From the NCBI RefSeq assembly GCF_900110185.1, contig NZ_FOCT01000002.1, positions 248,001 to 312,000 of the forward strand: DNA of 64,000 bases. The letters run 5' to 3'. The notes below the pieces were generated by a model. It made no database searches. It was given only the letters and a program-made list of their open reading frames with translations, and was not told where the DNA came from. The position numbers and the translations under genes were made by a program. Positions 8,186 to 14,838 of the stretch are shown in pieces (the first letter of the stretch is position 1; each line of letters starts with the position of its first letter). This DNA comes from Nitrosospira multiformis. GTDB lineage: Bacteria; Pseudomonadota; Gammaproteobacteria; Burkholderiales; Nitrosomonadaceae.

Positions 8186-9250
8186 TTAAAAAATCCGCCG
8201 TAACCAGAAATAAGCCACGGCGATCAGCACTACTCCTGGAAGAAGTGCGCTCAGCGCGGGATTCAGATGCAGTAACAAGCCGGCATTGGCAATGATCTGG
8301 TCGAAGAGATAGACGCTGATTCCGAGCATCGATGCAACCACGAGCCTGTTGCCGAGCCCCGCTCGCACCAATCCAAAAACAAAGGGAATCGAAAGCAGCA
8401 GCATCGCGATGGTCGTCAGGGCACCGCCCGCCTTGCGCCACAAGGCAAGCTCATAAGCATCCGACTCCTGACCCGTGGTGCGCAGAAAATGCACATGTAA
8501 AAATAACTCGGCGGGTGAGAGACTTTCCGGCGATTTGGTCAATGTCGAGATATCCTCCTCCTTCAGGAAGGGTTCCCAAGGCACCGATTCTCTGCTTACG
8601 ATCTCCATGGCATTGCCGTTGAATGTCTTGATGACGACGTCCCTTAGCTCCCACAACTCCTCATTTATGATATTAGCATACTTGGCATACGTATAGCGTA
8701 ACAGGAAACCATTGTCGTCAAAATGCATTATTTCGATGTTCGCCGCCCTTCTCGCATGCAGCATTTCTCCGATTCGCAGTATATTCCGCTCATCCCGCGT
8801 CCATATCCCCAATTGTTTGCCAAGCGCGGCGCTCTTCTCGAGCGCGGCTGCGCGGGATGAAATGGCTTTCTGCTGAAATTGTGGCGCCACGAACTGATCC
8901 AGTACAGTAATAAACAGTAAAAGAATTATTCCAACGGCAACCGGTGCGAGGCTGATGCCCAGCGGAGATACACCTGCTCCTCGTAATGCCGTGAGTTCCG
9001 ATCCGACGGCAAGCCTTCCCAATGCAGTTACATTGCCCATCAATGCGATGAAAGGCGCGAGTTGAATAAACCGTCGCGGCAGCAGTAGGGCCGTATAAAG
9101 AAACGCATCCTTGACGCTGTACGTACCCTTTCCCACGTCATCGAGCTGATCCAGCAAATCAAGGAAACCGAAGAGCGGCAGAAGCACCGCAGTAGCGATT
9201 CCCAGACCCATCAAAACCTGGAGCGCCAGGTAGCGGTAAATTATCGTCAT
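8186..9250 (-). CDS. lptG: LptG-family lipid export permease
   Basis: A 354-residue YjgP/YjgQ-family permease. It starts MTIIYRYLALQVLMGLG, has two N-terminal transmembrane helices, a periplasmic beta-jellyroll region (about residues 130-260), and three C-terminal helices ending LIAVAYFWLRRIF. In the Lpt machine LptG pairs with LptF and the ATPase LptB to extract lipopolysaccharide from the inner membrane. ATG 9250 overlaps the lptF stop as ATGA, whereas a 27-residue upstream extension would run through lptF. No pepA gene is adjacent, which is a frequent neighbour of lptFG elsewhere. The pair is instead flanked by lipid-modification genes, so it could be a specialised paralogue. Whether a second lptFG exists in the genome cannot be seen. 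Confidence 0.85.
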   Translation of the reverse strand: MTIIYRYLALQVLMGLGIATAVLLPLFGFLDLLDQLDDVGKGTYSVKDAFLYTALLLPRRFIQLAPFIALMGNVTALGRLAVGSELTALRGAGVSPLGISLAPVAVGIILLLFITVLDQFVAPQFQQKAISSRAAALEKSAALGKQLGIWTRDERNILRIGEMLHARRAANIEIMHFDDNGFLLRYTYAKYANIINEELWELRDVVIKTFNGNAMEIVSRESVPWEPFLKEEDISTLTKSPESLSPAELFLHVHFLRTTGQESDAYELALWRKAGGALTTIAMLLLSIPFVFGLVRAGLGNRLVVASMLGISVYLFDQIIANAGLLLHLNPALSALLPGVVLIAVAYFWLRRIF

Positions 9251-10323
9251 CTGCGCAGAAGCAGCTTCCGCCAGAAACCGGGCAACAATAACGAGATTGC
9301 AAACAGCAGCATGACAGCATAGAGCCACCATACCCCCGGCACCCTGCCGATTGTGCCCTGCTCGACCCAGGTCTGGGCCAATCCGCTCAAAATATAGTAG
9401 ATGGCGAAAACCAGAGCTGCCAGATAATAAGTCTTATCCCCCTTGGTCTGGCGGGGCGAAGCGCGGCTGAAGGGCACCGCTATCAGCGCCAGCAGGATCG
9501 TTGCCAACGGGCGCGATAGCCGCCACTGAAGCTCGGCAATATCCCGTGGCTGATCGGATTGCATCAATGCGGCGGTAGGGGCAGCCTTACGCCTGTAATC
9601 CATTACGTTTCCGCTGTCCGTGAAATAAACCAGCTTTTCAAACTGAACGACGGTATCACCCTTTCCGGTGTGCGATACCCGGTAAATGGAGCCATCCAGC
9701 AGATGTATCTGGGGGCGCTGGCCGAACACAAGCTCGGGCTGGTAAGCCTTCCTGGCAAGAATGATCTCGGTGCTGTCATGCTTGTTCAGATAGTGGAATA
9801 CCTCTTTCATCTGTTTGCCCGAGCTATCCTTGGACTGCACATAAATCACCCGGCCTTTTTTTTCGCTGCCGTAGAAACGCCCGGCGCGGAACCGATCTGT
9901 ATTCAACTCTGCCTCTGCCTGGGCATTAAGCAAATAGCTTTCCTCATACGCCCATGGACGCGCAAAAATGGAAAGGAAACCACTGATAAGCCCCACAGGA
10001 ACCGCAACGATGAGCACTGCATAGATAATGCGATGCTCACTGACTCCGGCGGAACGCAAAACGACTATTTCCTGGTCCCGGTGCAGACGGCCCAATCCCA
10101 TGATGACAGCTACGTACAGGGCAATCGGCATCAGCACTTCCAGTGCGATCAGCGTTTTCAGCAGCACGAGCCTGAGTACAGGGACAAGGCCAAGCGAATC
10201 TGTCACTGCTCCGGCCAGAAAACGGGCGGTGCTGAAACTTGCAAACAATGTCGCGAGGATCACGGTGACTACCATAAACGGTATCAGCAGTTCCCGCGTG
10301 ATATATCGTTCTATTATTTTCAC
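9247..10323 (-). CDS. lptF: LptF-family lipid export permease
   Basis: A 358-residue permease of the LptF family. It begins KIIERYITRELLIPF, an amphipathic coupling-helix start typical of the family, followed by transmembrane helices. The segment GLGRLHRDQEIVVLRSAGVS matches the conserved cytoplasmic loop with E-I-V-x-L-R-x-A-G. A periplasmic domain and three C-terminal helices complete it. It acts with LptG and an LptB ATPase encoded elsewhere. It follows the MobA-like gene by 41 bases and overlaps lptG by four, placing both inside the same operon as the GNAT acyltransferase and the CDP-alcohol transferase. The family call is secure; lipopolysaccharide as the only substrate is not. Confidence 0.86.
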   Translation of the reverse strand: MKIIERYITRELLIPFMVVTVILATLFASFSTARFLAGAVTDSLGLVPVLRLVLLKTLIALEVLMPIALYVAVIMGLGRLHRDQEIVVLRSAGVSEHRIIYAVLIVAVPVGLISGFLSIFARPWAYEESYLLNAQAEAELNTDRFRAGRFYGSEKKGRVIYVQSKDSSGKQMKEVFHYLNKHDSTEIILARKAYQPELVFGQRPQIHLLDGSIYRVSHTGKGDTVVQFEKLVYFTDSGNVMDYRRKAAPTAALMQSDQPRDIAELQWRLSRPLATILLALIAVPFSRASPRQTKGDKTYYLAALVFAIYYILSGLAQTWVEQGTIGRVPGVWWLYAVMLLFAISLLLPGFWRKLLLRR

Positions 10324-10364
10324 GTTGCCTGTCGCCGTTGATCGGAATTCAAGCCTCTTGCATT

Positions 10365-11207
10365 TCAGGGAGCGGGTCCGCGCAAACCAGCTCCTCCCCC
10401 GGCAGCCGGCGCCTCGCCCGCCAGTACCGACTCCGCAAGCACCAAGTCTGCAACCTTGTCCACATCGACCCCCGCCTGAGGATAGGGCAGAAATACCGGA
10501 TGCGCCCTGATGCCGGTTTTCCTTCTGACTGCTCTCAATCCCCGTTCTATCGTCAATAATCCCAGCAGATAATAGAAGACAGTCGCGAACCCGAAAGTCT
10601 CCATGATCAAGCGTACCGGCCGCTTGCGCAGATCTTCCGCACGTTGCCAGAATGCTACGAGACCGCGGCCGCGATCATTGAGAAAGGCATATAGGTTGCA
10701 GCCGCAAACATTCGCATCCTTTAACCTTATTACCGTTCGCCTTGCCCCGGGAAATGCAGCTGCCACATCTTCATATTTGACAACTCCGACAGCAGCATCG
10801 CAATCCGAAGCCTGGGAGCTGCGAAGAAAATATTGCACGATGGCCGGTGTCAATAACGCGTGGTCGGCTGTGGTCAATAATATCGGAGTCTCCTGATTCA
10901 CTTGGGAGAGGCCGCTGCGGGCGCTGCGGCTGGGAGAATCGAGATTTGGCAGCCAGACGACGCGCCCATTGCAAATACGTTCCTGCAGTTCCGGACAAGC
11001 GGGCAGCAAGGACTTGGGCGGCCCGCACAAAATGATGCTCTTCACCATGCCGCTGGCTTCCAGCGCGTCCAGTACGCGAATGATCATCGGTACCCCCCCG
11101 ACGCGCGCAAACGCCTTGCAGGGCGCTCCCGTTTCCAAGGAGACGGGATCACGAGCCGTGCGGTCCGCTGCCAGCACCACGGCGGTGAACAGATCATTCT
11201 TTTTCAT
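10365..11207 (-). CDS. MobA-like NTP transferase (CpgD-like candidate)
   Basis: A 280-residue Rossmann-type nucleotidyltransferase. The N-terminus TAVVLAADRTARDPV, followed by CKAFARVGGVPMIIRVLDALE, is the sugar-nucleotidyltransferase signature loop with its conserved Lys. ILLTTADHALLTP is the metal-binding TAD strand, and VIRLKDANVCGCNLYAF completes the substrate side. These features match what I recall of a group of alphaproteobacterial proteins that includes Caulobacter CpgD, described as a CTP:3-phosphoglycerate cytidylyltransferase making CDP-glycerate for ceramide phosphoglycerate. It sits 46 bases behind the GNAT acyltransferase gene and 41 bases before lptF. The substrate is inferred from resemblance and context; a molybdenum cofactor role (MobA) is less likely here. 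Confidence 0.72.
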   Translation of the reverse strand: MKKNDLFTAVVLAADRTARDPVSLETGAPCKAFARVGGVPMIIRVLDALEASGMVKSIILCGPPKSLLPACPELQERICNGRVVWLPNLDSPSRSARSGLSQVNQETPILLTTADHALLTPAIVQYFLRSSQASDCDAAVGVVKYEDVAAAFPGARRTVIRLKDANVCGCNLYAFLNDRGRGLVAFWQRAEDLRKRPVRLIMETFGFATVFYYLLGLLTIERGLRAVRRKTGIRAHPVFLPYPQAGVDVDKVADLVLAESVLAGEAPAAGGGAGLRGPAP

Positions 11208-11253
11208 TGCATCGTTTTACCGATTCCGGTTCTTCAGTTGCTCCATCCGGCAT

Positions 11254-12408
11254 TCACAGCATCTTCTGGTAAATCCGGTAACGTTTATACTCCCTGCAGC
11301 CCAAACTATCCAGAATGGCCCGCATGGGTTTGTTGTCCTCAAGTATCCAGGATAATTCCATTGCCTTCACTCCCATGGCTCGTCCGAGTTCCCTCGGCGC
11401 GTCGATGACCATGAAGGCAAGTGCCATACCGAGCGGAGTATTATGGAAGCGCCTGCGTACTCCCATTAATGGTATGCGACCGGTATGCACCCCTCCCCTG
11501 GATCTGATCCGGACCAGCCTGGTCCAGCCAAACGGAAACAAGTGTCCGTTCAGATCGGCAAAAATTTCGTTGAGGTTTGGCAATGCCACCATGAATGCGG
11601 CGGGCACCCCGTCGACCTCCGCAATCTGGATACAATCATCGGGCACGAGCAAGCGAAGAGTGGCGCCAAGTTCCGCGAACTCCGCCTGGGTAAAAGGAAC
11701 GAAACCCCAATTCTCCGACCAGGCATCGTTGAATATATCACGCAGGACTTCCAGTTCCTCGCTGAACTTGTCGCGGCGCAGGGTTCTCAGACGCACCTGA
11801 TCCGCAAATTTACCGATCAAGGCGTCCATCAGCCGCGGCACCTTGAAATCGAGTTCTATCCAATAGGCAAGCAAATCCTTTGCCTGTTGATACCCTTGTT
11901 CTTCCAGCAGGCGGCCGTACCATCTGCGGGAGTGCGGCATCATCACTACCGGCGGCGTATCAAAACCGTCCACCAATATGCCGCATTCCTGATTAATCGA
12001 TAAATTGAAGGGACCGGTCACATGTCTCGTCTGCTGCATCCTCAGCCATGCCTCAGCCATCTGGATAAGGGCAGCCGAAACCTCCTTATCATCTATGCAC
12101 TCGAACAGACCGAAATGTCCGGTATCGCCGCCGTAGCGTTCCCGATGCAGTTGATCGATCTGGGCGCTGATCCTTCCCACCGGCTGATCATTCCTGTATG
12201 CAATCCAGGCCTGCCATTTTCCGTGCTTGAAAAAGGGATTGAATCTCGAAAAATGCAGTCGTCGCTCCAGCCGTAAAGGGGCCACCCACATGGGATCGTC
12301 AGCGTAAATACTCCAGGGAATATCGATAAAAACTCCCATTTCCCGATAGCTTCTGACCGGACGGACAATGACTTCCGGGAAGTGCGGGCCGCTAATCTTT
12401 TTTTTCAT
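11254..12408 (-). CDS. GNAT-fold acyltransferase, candidate bacterial ceramide synthase
   Basis: A 384-residue protein with two GNAT-like lobes. Blocks typical of its family are FIDIPWSIYADDPMWVAPL, VGRISAQIDQLHRERY, TGHFGLFEC, GPFNLSINQECGILVDGF and MELSWILEDNKPMR. I recall such proteins (often listed only as N-acetyltransferase or, wrongly, dATP pyrophosphohydrolase) as the family of Caulobacter bCerS, which N-acylates a sphingoid base to give ceramide. It is the first gene of the seven-gene minus-strand operon and begins with MKKKISG at an ATG. No signal peptide is seen. Its operon partners, a lipid kinase, a CDP-alcohol transferase and a MobA-like enzyme, fit sphingolipid head-group building. 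Serine palmitoyltransferase is not in the window, so the ceramide role stays a hypothesis. Confidence 0.7.
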   Translation of the reverse strand: MKKKISGPHFPEVIVRPVRSYREMGVFIDIPWSIYADDPMWVAPLRLERRLHFSRFNPFFKHGKWQAWIAYRNDQPVGRISAQIDQLHRERYGGDTGHFGLFECIDDKEVSAALIQMAEAWLRMQQTRHVTGPFNLSINQECGILVDGFDTPPVVMMPHSRRWYGRLLEEQGYQQAKDLLAYWIELDFKVPRLMDALIGKFADQVRLRTLRRDKFSEELEVLRDIFNDAWSENWGFVPFTQAEFAELGATLRLLVPDDCIQIAEVDGVPAAFMVALPNLNEIFADLNGHLFPFGWTRLVRIRSRGGVHTGRIPLMGVRRRFHNTPLGMALAFMVIDAPRELGRAMGVKAMELSWILEDNKPMRAILDSLGCREYKRYRIYQKML

Positions 12409-12797
12409 GTAAAACTGGCCAAGTGATGATCAGATGTGGATATTCCATGGTCGCATTGCGCCCAGAGACCGGAAACGTTTGTACCGTGAAAGACTGCGCC
12501 CCGAAAATGAGTTGAAGATCGAAACGGTTTCTGCTTTACCCAGTCCCGACAGGAACCAGTCCATACCCCGCGGACAGGGCGGATATGTTAACTTGTTAAC
12601 TCGATGACACCTTGTTGACGTGTGATATTATAATTGCCGGTCTGCTACCTGAGGACGAACTTCAGCATTTATCCCCGCGATCTTCGCGCACTCAGTCCGA
12701 AAAATGAGCGGTGCAGTATAGCGAATGAAGTAAAAGGAAAAAAAACAGCGACTGGCAATGGATTCTGTAACGATTATTTGCGGAAGGTTGATTATTG
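12409..12797. other. intergenic region between lipid operon and small membrane gene
   Basis: This 389-base gap separates the minus-strand lipid operon from plus-strand genes, so it should hold divergent promoters. Visible elements are two GTTAAC hexamers two bases apart (12587-12600) and a TATAAT at 12629-12634 on the plus strand, with only a weak ATGACA 19 bases upstream as a -35 candidate. I see no RNA gene, terminator or convincing ORF in it. Confidence 0.5.
12587..12600. promoter_or_regulatory. GTTAAC-TT-GTTAAC inverted repeat, possible operator
   Basis: Two self-complementary GTTAAC hexamers with a TT spacer form a near-perfect 14-base dyad. It sits 29-42 bases upstream of a TATAAT on the plus strand. 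The size and symmetry suit a dimeric regulator, but no factor is known to me for it and a chance occurrence is possible. Confidence 0.25.
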
Positions 12798-13052
12798 ATG
12801 GAAAGTTCTGAGTATAACCTGCTAGTGTCTCTCGCCCTTATTCCTGTCGTTATCGGGCTGCAAATATGGGTAAGGAACCGCCGCAGGAGCCGGCGCAACG
12901 AAGCCGGGCAACAGGAATTCGATAGCTTGGCTGCAACGCTCTTGTCAGCGCTTATCGAAGGAGCAGCCGTCATCTCGAGTTTATTACTCATCATCTGGAT
13001 TATGGGAGGCATATTGAGATACCTGTTCCCAATGATATTCAACGCAAAATAG
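12798..13052 (+). CDS. small two-helix membrane protein of unknown function
   Basis: An 84-residue ORF starting at ATG 12798, with GGAAGG ten bases upstream. It has a hydrophobic segment at about residues 8-24 (LLVSLALIPVVIGLQIWV), a basic stretch RNRRRSRRN that should stay in the cytoplasm, and a second hydrophobic segment at about 48-74 ending LRYLFPMIF. The topology is plausible for a small inner-membrane protein. I recognise no family. It lies between the lipid operon and the ketoacyl-ACP synthase gene with its own plausible promoter. Coding status rests on the ribosome site and the charge-balanced helices. Confidence 0.5.
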   Translation: MESSEYNLLVSLALIPVVIGLQIWVRNRRRSRRNEAGQQEFDSLAATLLSALIEGAAVISSLLLIIWIMGGILRYLFPMIFNAK

Positions 13053-13238
13053 CAATACGAGTGTCCTGCGCAACCGTGAGGCCCGGAAACCTTCAGGCAA
13101 TGGCCGGTCAACGATTCCCAGCGGATTCCGTTACTCATTTACGCTGCCCATTACACAATGAGAACTCGCCTGTTCACTGCATTGAATGCCTCCGCATAAT
13201 GAGGTTGAGCAGATTCCTATGATTATTTCCGGTTTTGT

Positions 13239-14459
13239 ATGCGTGTAGTCGTTACAGGAATGGGAGTTGTTTCCCCCATTGGTATCGGGGTTGACCAGTT
13301 CTGGTCAGCGGCTGTCAATGGCGTGAGCGGAATAAAAAGAATAACCAGCTTTGATGCATCGAGCAGGCGTTCTCAAATTGCAGGAGAAGTGGCGGACTTT
13401 GATCCTTCAACCTTCCTCTCCCAAAAGTATATCGAGCAAACCGACAGATTCACCCAGCTTGCCCTGCTTGCTGCGCGTCTTGCCCTCGAGGATGCCGGCG
13501 GGCTTGATGCTTATGAATCTCGCCGCATCGGGGTAAGCATAGGTTCGGGAATGGGTGGTTTTTCCACCTTCGAATCGTCCGCGCTGCGCAAGTTTCGAAG
13601 TCAGCCGGTACCGCCTTTCACCGTACCACGCACAATGGCCAACTCCGCTGCCGCCTGGATCGCGATCAGGCATGGGTTCAAAGGCATGAACCTGACCTCC
13701 AGTACAGCTTGCTCTTCGGGAGCCAATGCCATCGGTGCGGCACTCGATCTCCTGCGTGCAGGAAGAGCGGACGTGGTGGTCGCCGGCGGCGCTGAAGCAT
13801 GCGTATTGCCGCTCACCATCAACGGTTTTGAGATATTGCATGCCCTGACCACCACTTCCAATGATAATCCAGCCGGGGCCTCGCGTCCTTTCGCAAAAGG
13901 CCGCGATGGTTTTGTCATGGGAGAGGGTGCCGGAATACTGATTCTCGAGAAGGAAGAGCAGGCCCGCCACCGGGGAGCGAAAATATATGCCGAGCTTGCC
14001 GGCTATGGACAGGCATGTGATGCCACGCATATCGTCATGCCCGACATGGAAGGCCAGATAGCTGCCATGCAGGAAGCCATCCGTGATGCCGGAATGGAGC
14101 CGGATTTCATTGAGCATATCAATGCGCATGCGACTTCCACGCCGCTGGGCGATACAGTCGAAACGCGGGCGATAAAAAATCTTTTTGGAGCGCGTGCCAC
14201 TGACATTGCCATCAGCGCTACCAAATCGATGGTAGGGCATTCCATCGGCGCATCGGCAGCAATCGGCAGTATCGCCACCATCATGGCGCTTCATACCGGC
14301 ATCATCCATCCGACCATCAATCTTGATGAGGCTGATCCCGAGTGTGACCTCGATTACACCCCCAACGTTGCGCAGAAAAGAAGTGTCCGCACCGGCTTGT
14401 GTAACGCTTTCGGATTTGGTGGCAACAATGCGAGCATTCTTTTCACAACCCTTGCATGA
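13239..14459 (+). CDS. beta-ketoacyl-ACP synthase (FabF/KAS II family)
   Basis: A 406-residue thiolase-fold condensing enzyme that elongates acyl-ACP with malonyl-ACP. The catalytic triad is intact: Cys158 in SSTACSSGANAI, His297 in NAHATSTPLGD and His334 in KSMVGHSIGA. The C-terminus CNAFGFGGNNAS is the usual FabF ending. The gene is followed immediately by an ACP gene and stands apart from any fabD-fabG cluster, which suggests a specialised synthase-carrier pair rather than housekeeping FabF. It lies directly after the lipid operon (opposite strand), so it may supply an unusual acyl chain to that pathway. That link is inferred from position only. The start ATG gives the family-typical MRVVVTGMG. 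Confidence 0.88.
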   Translation: MRVVVTGMGVVSPIGIGVDQFWSAAVNGVSGIKRITSFDASSRRSQIAGEVADFDPSTFLSQKYIEQTDRFTQLALLAARLALEDAGGLDAYESRRIGVSIGSGMGGFSTFESSALRKFRSQPVPPFTVPRTMANSAAAWIAIRHGFKGMNLTSSTACSSGANAIGAALDLLRAGRADVVVAGGAEACVLPLTINGFEILHALTTTSNDNPAGASRPFAKGRDGFVMGEGAGILILEKEEQARHRGAKIYAELAGYGQACDATHIVMPDMEGQIAAMQEAIRDAGMEPDFIEHINAHATSTPLGDTVETRAIKNLFGARATDIAISATKSMVGHSIGASAAIGSIATIMALHTGIIHPTINLDEADPECDLDYTPNVAQKRSVRTGLCNAFGFGGNNASILFTTLA

Positions 14460-14473
14460 AGGAAGAACTAGAT

Positions 14474-14731
14474 ATGGACACAGCGGAGATTGAAGCAAAG
14501 GTCATACAATTCATTGCCACAAAAGTCGAGAATCTCGATGCTTCCACTATCAACCGGTCTTCAAAATTTGAAGAGCTCGGACTCGACTCCATGGATACGA
14601 TCCAGCTTCTGTTTGACGCTGAAGATGCGTTTGGCATCAATTTCGATAGCGAGGAAGCAAAGGGATTCAGTACCGTAGGAGATATCGTCTCCTATATCGA
14701 AACCCATCAGCCATCAGCAGCTCCCCAATAA
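14474..14731 (+). CDS. acyl carrier protein
   Basis: An 85-residue acidic carrier protein. The phosphopantetheine attachment motif is ELGLDSMD with Ser39, the standard position. The family-like phrase VTTIGDIV appears here as FSTVGDIVSYI. I choose ATG 14474 because AAGGAAG lies eight bases before it. An in-frame ATG at 14456 overlaps the synthase stop as ATGA but would place that ribosome site inside the gene. It is surely cotranscribed with the ketoacyl-ACP synthase. It differs from housekeeping AcpP (DSLD motif; here DSMD), consistent with a dedicated carrier for a special fatty acid or amino-lipid. Confidence 0.88.
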   Translation: MDTAEIEAKVIQFIATKVENLDASTINRSSKFEELGLDSMDTIQLLFDAEDAFGINFDSEEAKGFSTVGDIVSYIETHQPSAAPQ

Positions 14732-14838
14732 AGGAAGAGGCGTTACGCAATCACGCCCTTCCCCTCTTCTCTCATTCTCTCAATCTCCCGGTCTCCCGCA
14801 CGGGTCTTCACGAAGCAGGGTGCGCTCCACTGCCCCTT

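Noticed and set aside
8058..8441. N-terminal extension of the CDP-alcohol transferase frame
   Set aside because: The frame is open, but most of it overlaps lptG in another frame and is Arg/Ser/Cys-rich, typical of a shadow. ATG 8057 starts a folded-looking domain.
9559..10341. 260-residue frame antisense to lptF
   Set aside because: No hydrophobic or domain pattern, and lptF on the other strand is unambiguous.
13407..14498. 363-residue open frame antisense to the ketoacyl synthase
   Set aside because: It mirrors a strongly conserved enzyme and has irregular, Cys/His/Arg-rich composition without motifs or a ribosome site.
4862..14731. Complete ceramide biosynthesis in this window
   Set aside because: No serine palmitoyltransferase or CerR-type reductase is present here, so only later steps can be proposed.
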